Virus record (IMG/VR): IMGVR_UViG_3300032047_000120
Span: 1-25,005 of that record
From: a virus
Length of the DNA stretch: 25,005 nt
Strand: one strand, 5' to 3'
Positions 1-7,702 of this stretch are shown piece after piece (positions within the stretch are counted from its first letter, which is position 1; the number at the start of each line of letters is the position of its first letter). A program made the translations under genes and the position numbers. The notes under the pieces were generated by a model. It ran no database searches. It worked only from the letters and a program-made list of their open reading frames with translations, and had not been told where the DNA came from.

Positions 1-3000
1 TGTTGTGATAAGTTTTTACTGTACATCACACCTGTAGATTTTAATGCTTTTAAATTATTTTTTTGAGCAGCATCAAAAGCTTTTTTATCTTTTATTATTT
101 CAGGACCTATTACTTTACCAGTTGATAATTGTTTTAGTTTAACATTAAATTTACCAATTGTAAATGGATTGTAATATCTAACTAGAGACATCATAGTACC
201 ATCATACCAAGAAGGCATAAAGTCTTTATAAAATTTATTTACAGACTTATGAGCTTCTTTAGATATTAAAGCTGTTCTATAACTGTTTAACTTATTTTTA
301 AAATCAGTATTTTTCTTACCACCCGTTATGTATTCAAACATAGACAAAGCTATATCTTTAGCTGGTGTCATATGCTCAAGATCTATTTTACCAGCAACTA
401 AACCTTCTTGCACAAAATCCATAATACCAGCTAACCTTAATAATGAAGCTGGATTATTGTTCATTGTTTGCATTAAAGCAGCTACTTGTGTATCGCTTAT
501 TTGATTATTTTCATAAGCTGTTTTTAAACGATCAGCTAATTCACCTAAAAACTTATTATGTTTTTTACTATTTTCTACAGCTTTAGTTAATTCTGGTTTT
601 GTAAACATACGTTTCTTTCTATGTAAGTCGTATGTTATAGCATTTCCTTTTATATCTACCTTATCTCCTGGCGCATACTTATCTACAAAAGCATTGAAGT
701 CTGCTTTGTTGTCAAACAAACCATATCTATTTGTATTTTTCTTGTCAGGTTTATAATTTTTGTTTTCTATTAGTGTTGTGCTACCTGGTTGTGTTGGTGT
801 AAATCTACCATCACCAATTTTTGAAGCAGCAGCCATACCACTAAGGTTTTCTATAAACTCTTGTCTACTTATTAATTTATTTTTTAACATAAAAGCTAAA
901 GTAGCTCTTGTATTTTCTACATCAGATTTATTATTAAATATAGTTGATCCAGTTGGCCCATCATAACCATTTATACCTTTAAAACTTAATGGTGAATCAG
1001 GATCTAAACCTGCTTGTATTTTTATTTCTTGTTTAAATAATTCTGTTGCTGTTAAATTAGCTGCAGCTACAGATGGTTGAAAACTATTATACTTTTTCCA
1101 TATATCATTTAAGTCTTTTACAATACCATTTAGTTGTGATTTAGTTAAATCAAATTCAGCTAAATGACCAGGTAAAACAGCTGGTAAATTATTCATATCA
1201 TTAGGTGATAAATTTAAAGAAGATAACTTGTTTACTAAATTTATAGCTAAGATAGAGTTTGTGTTACCAACTTTTCTTATAGTTTTACTAAACATAACTT
1301 CTGACTTACCATCTTCTATAAATTTAAGAGCATTTATAGATTGACCACTCTCTAACTGTTGATCTCTTACAGCTTGATTAGTTAGCATTTTACCAGTTTG
1401 CATTACTAAAGCTTTTATTCTAGCACTAACATTAGTTTCTTTTTTATAAAGATTAGCACCGTCTTCTATAATACCAAAATATTCAAGAAAATCTTTTTTA
1501 TAAGCTTTGTAAGCGTCTGTTTCTACTTTTGATTGTACTATTTCACCACTTTCATTTGTGGTTTGTTTTACTGTAAATTGTTCTGGTATAGGATTTTTAA
1601 CTTGTGTAGTTAAATTTGTTGCGCTACCTGTTTTAGCATATGATACTTTATCACCTTTAGTGTAAAATTTATCTAATAAAACTTTTTGAACACCTGTTGA
1701 TGTTCCACTAGCTGTTGTACCGTTTGGTAACATAGACATTAAAACATCTGCGTTCTGCTCTATAAACTCTTGAGCATTTTTTATATCACCTCTAGTTAAG
1801 TTACCAGCTTTAGGTTTAATACCAAACATTTCTTGTGTTTGATTAGGTGTTCTATCTGTTAAGCTTTTAAAAGTTTGTCCCTCTGGATCTATGTTTAATT
1901 CTTTTACCAAACCATCAATTTGTTTTGCTATGTCAGAATTTAATTCATCTTTTAATCTTATTTTAACTTTAACATCTGTAGTTGTGTTAGCTGCTTTACT
2001 TGTTTGATCATAGTTGTTTTCACTTACTATGTTATCTATTTCACCTGGCGTGAAATCACCTAAACTAACTTTAAAATCTAAACCAACACCGTACTTTTTT
2101 CTTACACCGTCTATCTTTTGTTCTATTTGACCATTTATCCAAGCACTAATACTTTTACCTTGAGCTGGATCCCATCTTCTTATTATATCTACAATACCTC
2201 TAGCACCTTTAACATCACCATACGCTACATCAGCTATCATGTCTTCTATATGTTTACCGTAATCTGAAAACTTAGAATACTTTTTAAATCTTCTTGCTAT
2301 TTCATTTCTCCAACCAAAGCCTGCTTCCATAGCTTTATTTGCGTCAAAACCATCCCATGAGTAATTACCGTCAGCATCTTGCTTTATATTTAACAGTCTT
2401 TCTGTTTGATCAAACAATTGTTCTTTACCCATAGAAAAATCAACACCATCTTTCTTTTGCATTTCTTGTACAGCTTCTGTAGCCTGAGCCATTTTTACTT
2501 CGCCTTTTATAACAGACGCAGCTGCTCCTTGTATTTCACCAGCTTCAAAACTATCAGAAAAACTTTTAAGTAAATTAAAAACATCTTGACCTGTTTTTAT
2601 TTCTCCAAAAGTATCAATGTTGTTTGTAGTACTTTGCCACCAGTCTAAAGCTCCTTTTAATATAGATTGATCTGCTTTTAAATCATACTTTCTCATAAAG
2701 TCAATAGCTCTAGCTAGCTTTTCTTCAGCTCTTTTAGCCTCGTTAAATCTTTTATAAGCAGGATCATCTTGTACAGCTTCAAATAAACCTTTATATCTAC
2801 CAGATAAATAACTTTCAAGCATGTTAGCCATTTTTATCATATCGCCACCTTGTTCAACAATTGATCTAAATAATGTTTGATGACTAAGCTCATGTGAAAA
2901 TACACTAGCGTTACCTATACCACCACCTCTTTCAGAGTTTGTTAAATCTTGAAAAGTAAAGTTTTGGTTACCTTGACTCATAGAAAAACCATGAACATCA

Positions 3001-5282
3001 TATTTACCGTCTTTTGCTTTTTTTACTTCTTCGTTTAATCTATCTTTTAATATTTTTTTATCTTGATTACCTAAGTTAGAATCTTCTATTTGTTGTAAAC
3101 CATTTTTTAACAAATTATCTACACCTCTACCTTTTATAACATTTATGTTTTTACCAGAAAGCACAGCGTCTTTCATTGCTAATTTACTTGCCAACTTAGA
3201 ATCTTTACTTAACTGTGATTTGTTAAGTATTATTTCATGTTGTAACTCTAACTTTTGTATATCTTTTATTATATTGTTTATAGACTTTGCTTTTTCTACA
3301 GATGTTTGTGAGCTGTTGTTTATTTTATCAATATCTGATTTTTTACCACGTATCTCAATCATGAGATCCATAGCTTGTCTTTTTTCAGACTGTGTTAAGT
3401 TATCTACTCTTTGTTCTGTTTCTAACTTAGCATCTAAATTAAATCTTAATAATTGATCTTGTTGTGCTCTAGCTTGTTTAATAGCAGCTCTATTTTCTGG
3501 AGTATCATTATTTTCTAATCTAGCTATTTCAGTATCTAATGATATTATCTCAAGCGTGTTTGAATTTATTTTACCCCATGTTTCTTTTGTAGTATAAGCT
3601 TGATACATATCTTTAGCAACTACTGGAGCTTGAAAACCAAAACCAGACATCATAGCACCTGTTAAATAAGCAGTACCAACACCATCTAACATATCAACAT
3701 CATTGCCTAAAACGTATTTATCTATAGCGTTTTGACCTAATGTTGCAAACATTTCAGCAGAACCTTCTTGATTAACATTAACAGCATATCTACCCAAAGC
3801 TTTACCAAAAGTCATTTGCCTAAGCGTATATTTAGGAACATCACTTGTTAAGTCTAAAGCTTGTTTAGAAGATTCTTTTACAAATGCTTTTTTAAAATTA
3901 TTTTTTGTAAAACCAGAACCTAACGCTTTCATCATACCTTTTGCTTGACCTAAGCTAACTTTTTCAGTTACATATTCAGCAAGACCAAATCCCATAGCAC
4001 CACCATAGTATTGCAAAGCGTTTATGTCTTTACCATCTGCCATTTGTAAATTCATTTCCGACATTTTGTTACCAGCAGCACCAGCAGATATAATAGCTAA
4101 ACCTGTACCACCTGTGCTAAGTGTTACAGCTGTGTTAATAGCTTGCTCAGAAAATAAGTCTAGCATAAATGTTCCAAAGTCATCTAAACTATCAATATCA
4201 CCAAGTTGTATGTTTTTTCGAGCTTGACCACCAATTTCATCTGCGGCATTAGCAATCATATCAGAGGCGTTGTCTATGGTTTTATATATCATACCTTTTT
4301 GCTTTAAAATAGGTCTTAAAGCAGCTGGTACCATAGCTAAATCATCTTCGTTTGTTAAATCAACACCTAATATATTTTTAGCTAAACCACCATAAGTTAA
4401 TGTTTCAGCACCTAATTGTGTTAAACCACTTATTAAACTTAAACCAGTTTTAGTTAGCTTCATTACAGAAACATCTAGCTCGTTATAAGATCTTTTTGAA
4501 ACATCAGCTAGCTCGGCTAATGTTTTAGCTTCAGCACTCATACCGTTTAAAACTTCTATATCTTCTTCAAATAAAGATACATGTGCTTTAAACTCTTCTT
4601 GTAAAGCTCTGTGTTGTTGTACTATGTCTTGTGTGATTTGATCTTCAGGTAGGTCTACTATTTGTTGTAGCTGATTAGCTACGTTTTCTATGTGAGATTT
4701 ACGGTTTTTTATTGTCTGTACTTTTTTTGTTACAGCTTCTTCTTTTGTTTTGTATTCTGTTTTATATTGCGCAGACAAAGCCATCCTTGACAGCTCGTAT
4801 TTACTAGGTTTGTAACCACCAGGTCCAGCTTTTGTAACAAGATTAGTTATATCTTTGTACCAAGGTTGTATATCATCTTCCATGTCTTCAAGAATATCAT
4901 AACTTCTTTCGTTTATAATATTTTTTCTTTGCTCATCAACCCACATAGATCTAGCTTGATCTCTGTCTACACCGTCTTTTATTAAGTCTTCATATGGTAA
5001 AACCTCATAATCTTCGTATGTAGTGCCAACCATTTTATCTAGTTTAGCATTGTATATACCTATATCTTTTACTCTCTGCTTTGTTATTTTAGTGTCAGCT
5101 TGTAAATTAAGTTGTTCCTCTTCTTCAGGTTTTAACTTAGCTTCATTGTCAAGCCTATACTTGTACAAACTAGTTTTATTTGTAACTCCAGGTAGTTGTT
5201 GATTAAGTCTTGCTTCATCAGAATCTTTTTTAACTAATTTAAAAGTTCCGTTTGGAAGCTTAATTCCTATTAGTTCTTCCAT
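1..5282 (-). CDS. Giant polyvalent-type internal virion protein with zincin-like metallopeptidase motif (3' truncated by window)
   Basis: This reading frame was checked codon by codon: it stays open from an ATG at 5282-5280 to base 1, giving at least 1760 residues with no stop, so the C-terminus is outside the window. It starts 8 bases after the preceding gene's stop. Visible parts in order: a charged helical N-terminus (about 1-260); several Gly/Ala-rich amphipathic stretches (about 375-405, 423-441, 535-550); a coiled-coil-like region (about 590-720); a HELSH zinc-binding motif at residues 797-801 followed by helical sequence, as in zincin-like peptidase domains; a WDPAQGKSISAW motif from residue 1037; and an LEHMTPA motif at about 1635-1641. 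Very large, multi-domain proteins of this kind, called polyvalent proteins, are known in phages and are thought to be packaged and injected with the DNA. Position after two small Ala/Gln-rich proteins supports an ejected-cargo role. Substrate and partners are unknown. No DFDGD polymerase motif was seen in the visible part. Confidence 0.85.
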   Translation of the reverse strand, partial: MEELIGIKLPNGTFKLVKKDSDEARLNQQLPGVTNKTSLYKYRLDNEAKLKPEEEEQLNLQADTKITKQRVKDIGIYNAKLDKMVGTTYEDYEVLPYEDLIKDGVDRDQARSMWVDEQRKNIINERSYDILEDMEDDIQPWYKDITNLVTKAGPGGYKPSKYELSRMALSAQYKTEYKTKEEAVTKKVQTIKNRKSHIENVANQLQQIVDLPEDQITQDIVQQHRALQEEFKAHVSLFEEDIEVLNGMSAEAKTLAELADVSKRSYNELDVSVMKLTKTGLSLISGLTQLGAETLTYGGLAKNILGVDLTNEDDLAMVPAALRPILKQKGMIYKTIDNASDMIANAADEIGGQARKNIQLGDIDSLDDFGTFMLDLFSEQAINTAVTLSTGGTGLAIISAGAAGNKMSEMNLQMADGKDINALQYYGGAMGFGLAEYVTEKVSLGQAKGMMKALGSGFTKNNFKKAFVKESSKQALDLTSDVPKYTLRQMTFGKALGRYAVNVNQEGSAEMFATLGQNAIDKYVLGNDVDMLDGVGTAYLTGAMMSGFGFQAPVVAKDMYQAYTTKETWGKINSNTLEIISLDTEIARLENNDTPENRAAIKQARAQQDQLLRFNLDAKLETEQRVDNLTQSEKRQAMDLMIEIRGKKSDIDKINNSSQTSVEKAKSINNIIKDIQKLELQHEIILNKSQLSKDSKLASKLAMKDAVLSGKNINVIKGRGVDNLLKNGLQQIEDSNLGNQDKKILKDRLNEEVKKAKDGKYDVHGFSMSQGNQNFTFQDLTNSERGGGIGNASVFSHELSHQTLFRSIVEQGGDMIKMANMLESYLSGRYKGLFEAVQDDPAYKRFNEAKRAEEKLARAIDFMRKYDLKADQSILKGALDWWQSTTNNIDTFGEIKTGQDVFNLLKSFSDSFEAGEIQGAAASVIKGEVKMAQATEAVQEMQKKDGVDFSMGKEQLFDQTERLLNIKQDADGNYSWDGFDANKAMEAGFGWRNEIARRFKKYSKFSDYGKHIEDMIADVAYGDVKGARGIVDIIRRWDPAQGKSISAWINGQIEQKIDGVRKKYGVGLDFKVSLGDFTPGEIDNIVSENNYDQTSKAANTTTDVKVKIRLKDELNSDIAKQIDGLVKELNIDPEGQTFKSLTDRTPNQTQEMFGIKPKAGNLTRGDIKNAQEFIEQNADVLMSMLPNGTTASGTSTGVQKVLLDKFYTKGDKVSYAKTGSATNLTTQVKNPIPEQFTVKQTTNESGEIVQSKVETDAYKAYKKDFLEYFGIIEDGANLYKKETNVSARIKALVMQTGKMLTNQAVRDQQLESGQSINALKFIEDGKSEVMFSKTIRKVGNTNSILAINLVNKLSSLNLSPNDMNNLPAVLPGHLAEFDLTKSQLNGIVKDLNDIWKKYNSFQPSVAAANLTATELFKQEIKIQAGLDPDSPLSFKGINGYDGPTGSTIFNNKSDVENTRATLAFMLKNKLISRQEFIENLSGMAAASKIGDGRFTPTQPGSTTLIENKNYKPDKKNTNRYGLFDNKADFNAFVDKYAPGDKVDIKGNAITYDLHRKKRMFTKPELTKAVENSKKHNKFLGELADRLKTAYENNQISDTQVAALMQTMNNNPASLLRLAGIMDFVQEGLVAGKIDLEHMTPAKDIALSMFEYITGGKKNTDFKNKLNSYRTALISKEAHKSVNKFYKDFMPSWYDGTMMSLVRYYNPFTIGKFNVKLKQLSTGKVIGPEIIKDKKAFDAAQKNNLKALKSTGVMYSKNLSQ

Positions 5283-5290
5283 GTAAATTA

Positions 5291-6556
5291 TTATTTAAAT
5301 CTAGATTTCAACCAATTACTTGCTCCAGGGCTAGTTGTTTTTATTCTACTAAGTTCTTTATCTTGTGACATATCATATTCAATCCAATAATCCCCTTGTT
5401 TTCTAAGTTGTCTATTTGTACTATATTTATTTGTTGCTGATGGGTAAGCTGTATATCCAGGTACCGTTTCTTCTTTTTCTGTTATAGCGTTTACTTGTGT
5501 AGTTTCTTCAATAACTTCACCATAACCTTCTTCACCAGCAAGTATACCATCAAGCACGCTGTCGCCACCTTCACCACTTTTAGCAGCTTTACCTTGTTTT
5601 GCAACAGTTTGCAAGTTACCAACTAAATGATCTTCTAGAGCTTCATTAATAGCTTCTCTTGCATCAACGTATACAGCAGGATCTTTACTATTAGCTGCGG
5701 CAACAGCTTCGTCTAAGCTACCAAAACCAGCAACGCTTAAACCTTGTTTAGCTATAGGGCTTTTACCAAATAAATCATCGTATAAAAATGATCTTGTAAC
5801 TTCCCAGCCACCTTCATCTAAAGTGTTGGCAATATCGTTTCTGTGCATTGTAATATCAGCACTACTTAAATCTCTACCAGCATTATAAACTGATTTGTTT
5901 TTTGTTAAAAAACTTTTAGCTTCACCAAAAGCTTTATTAAATGGTTGATCTTGTGTAGCTATATTAAAGTTAAATTTTTCAACTCCTTCACCACCAAAAA
6001 ATAAATTACCATCATCACCTATTTCTATATCTAATTCATCTGTATACAAGCTAGCATTTCTAGACATTGTTCCTTCTGGATCATTTGCTGCAGAAAAATT
6101 CTTATTACTATAATCTTCTAAAAAAGATTGTTTTTGACTACCAAAAGCTGTAAACTGGTTTTTCATATTAACCATAGCGTTTTTAGCATTGTTTATAATA
6201 TCAACTCTAGCTTGATAACCTTCTTCACCTGGTTGAAAATGTATTATATCTCTAGCTGCAGCGGCTGCATTTATTTTCAACTCTTGTAACTTAGTACTTA
6301 TAGCACCTCTATATTTTTGTGGTATTTGTGAAACATCAAAGTTTGCAGGTATACTATCTATATAACCAGCTATAGTTTGATCGTTTTGTGCTTTTTTATA
6401 TTTTTTTTCAGCTTGAGCTCTTTGCGCAGCTTGAATCATAGCTGCTCCATAGTCAGGCGACTGTCTACTTATATTTGCTTGTCTCATAGCAGCCGCGTTA
6501 CCTATACCTGACCCGTATGCTGTAGCTGCTCCTTTTATTAATGCTTCGTTTGCCAT
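5291..6556 (-). CDS. Probable internal virion / ejection protein (421 aa)
   Basis: The product is soluble-looking, with an Ala/Gln/Lys-rich helical N-terminus (about residues 1-60), a mixed middle with an acidic segment (around 170-190), and a hydrophilic C-terminus ending in basic residues (LKSRFK). There is no signal peptide or clear membrane helix, and I recognise no catalytic motif. Its place between the 211-aa Ala/Gln-rich protein and the giant polyvalent-type protein matches the usual cluster of three internal virion proteins in podoviruses (compare T7 gp14, gp15, gp16 or P22 gp7, gp20, gp16), so a role as an internal or cargo protein delivered with the genome is inferred from context rather than sequence. 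The gene starts 14 bases after its upstream neighbour and has an A/T-only leader without a Shine-Dalgarno sequence. Confidence 0.75.
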   Translation of the reverse strand: MANEALIKGAATAYGSGIGNAAAMRQANISRQSPDYGAAMIQAAQRAQAEKKYKKAQNDQTIAGYIDSIPANFDVSQIPQKYRGAISTKLQELKINAAAAARDIIHFQPGEEGYQARVDIINNAKNAMVNMKNQFTAFGSQKQSFLEDYSNKNFSAANDPEGTMSRNASLYTDELDIEIGDDGNLFFGGEGVEKFNFNIATQDQPFNKAFGEAKSFLTKNKSVYNAGRDLSSADITMHRNDIANTLDEGGWEVTRSFLYDDLFGKSPIAKQGLSVAGFGSLDEAVAAANSKDPAVYVDAREAINEALEDHLVGNLQTVAKQGKAAKSGEGGDSVLDGILAGEEGYGEVIEETTQVNAITEKEETVPGYTAYPSATNKYSTNRQLRKQGDYWIEYDMSQDKELSRIKTTSPGASNWLKSRFK

Positions 6557-6570
6557 ATTACTTTAATTTA

Positions 6571-7206
6571 TTATCCTTGATTTTGTACAGCTGAAGCTGG
6601 TCCTGCAAGACCGCTTGCTACAGCGCCACCAATTTGTCCTATACCACCAATTACCGATTGTTTAGCTGCTTCCCTAGCTGCATTTGCGGCACCTAATCTT
6701 TGTTGTGCCATACCTAACATTGTACCTGTTTTTTCATACTGCAACTGTCTAGCCATACCAGCACCTTGTCTTTCCATAGCTTGATTTGAAGCTGCTTGTT
6801 GTGCCATTGCTGCTTGATTGCTAGACTCTTGTTGAGCTATACTAGCTGAAGCCGCTTGGTTTTGTTGAGCTGCTTGATTTGACATAGCTTGAGCTAATGC
6901 TGCTATACCACTGCCACCAGCGGCACCTTGCATACCAGACATTATATTAGCTTGTGAAGCTTGATTTTGTTGGGCAGCAAAATCTGCTGCTTGAGTATTT
7001 ACAGTTAAGTCTTCAGCGGTGTTTTCTAAGTTAGCGTATAAGTTAGACGTGTCTAAACCCATGTATTGCTGTTTCATAGCGTTCATCTCTGCTTTAGCTC
7101 TTCTTTGCTCTCTTCTTCTTTTTCTACCGCCTATTAAACCGCCCACAAGATTAGCCACTCCACCTAACGCTTGTGCTGCCATCATACCACCTGAAATTGG
7201 ATCCAT
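6571..7206 (-). CDS. Probable small internal virion / ejection protein, Ala/Gln-rich (211 aa)
   Basis: Residues 5-30 are Gly/Ala/Leu-rich with a GGLIGGR step, followed at once by a strongly basic KRRREQRR cluster, then a long Ala/Gln/Met-rich helical region (about 75-180) and a second Gly/Ala-rich hydrophobic C-terminus (about 184-205). This amphipathic, hydrophobic-basic-helical layout is typical of small podovirus internal core proteins (T7 gp14-like) and P22 gp7-like ejection proteins that insert into the host envelope to extend the DNA conduit. The assignment rests on composition and context, not on a recognised family signature. It opens a run of three presumed cargo genes that continues with the 421-aa and giant proteins. 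Upstream is a 34-base A/T gap with a short TTA repeat. Confidence 0.7.
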   Translation of the reverse strand: MDPISGGMMAAQALGGVANLVGGLIGGRKRRREQRRAKAEMNAMKQQYMGLDTSNLYANLENTAEDLTVNTQAADFAAQQNQASQANIMSGMQGAAGGSGIAALAQAMSNQAAQQNQAASASIAQQESSNQAAMAQQAASNQAMERQGAGMARQLQYEKTGTMLGMAQQRLGAANAAREAAKQSVIGGIGQIGGAVASGLAGPASAVQNQG

Positions 7207-7221
7207 ATTTATTATTTTAAG

Positions 7222-7236
7222 TTATTATTATTATTA
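7222..7236. repeat. Short (TTA)5 microsatellite in intergenic gap
   Basis: Five perfect TTA units lie in the 34-base gap between the 152-aa and 211-aa genes (7207-7240). The gap is wholly A/T except for a few bases and holds no hairpin or Shine-Dalgarno sequence; it acts as the leader of the 211-aa gene. Slippage could change leader length, but no function is shown. Confidence 0.5.
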
Positions 7237-7240
7237 CACA

Positions 7241-7699
7241 TTATTTGCTACTTTCAACTATCTCACTACCAACAGAATATATCTCAGCAAAAGTATTACT
7301 AGTATTTGTAAAAGTAACCTCAGCATAATAACCAGCTAAGCTAGACATGTTTGCTCTGTTATCTTTACTAAACAAGAAAAAAGATGATGTTGTTGGTCTA
7401 GTTGATAAATTATCTATGACAACGTTTAAAACCATAGAACCATCAGACAAAGGACCTTGTATACTTACAACAGGCCCAAGCTCATTTAAACCAGTTTGAT
7501 AACCGTATTGTTGAGTTGGATTTGCGTTTCCTGATTGACCAGACCCTTGATTTTCTGTAAAAACACCAGTACTAGTATTTAAGTCGTATTCATTATCTGT
7601 TAACACATGTGGTGTTTCTGTATTTAAATAATACAAAGTATCACCAACTTGTAGCGACGCGTTTAAATCATACTGAAAAGATATATTTAAGTTTGCCAT
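7241..7699 (-). CDS. Conserved phage structural protein of unknown role (152 aa)
   Basis: The protein is short and beta-rich, without signal peptide, membrane segment or catalytic motif. It begins MANLNISFQYDLN, has a Gly/Ser/Asn/Gln-rich low-complexity stretch at about 50-68, and a more ordered C-terminal half containing FLFSKDNRANMSSLAGYYAE (about 106-125). It reminds me of proteins that sit between the tail-fibre-like and internal virion genes in marine Bacteroidota podoviruses, where its kind is annotated only as hypothetical or structural. It could be a fibre adaptor, fibre chaperone or minor tail component. It starts 3 bases after the stop of the 699-aa adhesin-like gene, so the two are probably translated from the same message and may work together. 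Confidence 0.75.
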   Translation of the reverse strand: MANLNISFQYDLNASLQVGDTLYYLNTETPHVLTDNEYDLNTSTGVFTENQGSGQSGNANPTQQYGYQTGLNELGPVVSIQGPLSDGSMVLNVVIDNLSTRPTTSSFFLFSKDNRANMSSLAGYYAEVTFTNTSNTFAEIYSVGSEIVESSK

Positions 7700-7702
7700 A
7701 TG

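Noticed and set aside
760-3456. Plus-strand open frames at 760-966 and 3145-3456
   Set aside because: They lie antisense to the continuous giant-protein frame, are short, hydrophobic and of odd composition, and have no neighbours on that strand.
1-5282. The giant protein as the crAss-like virion RNA polymerase
   Set aside because: No DFDGD-type catalytic motif is visible in the 1760 residues seen; it could only lie beyond the window edge.
7207-7240. Regulatory element in the 34-base gap with TTA repeats
   Set aside because: No hairpin or conserved box was found; it is most simply a leader with a short microsatellite.
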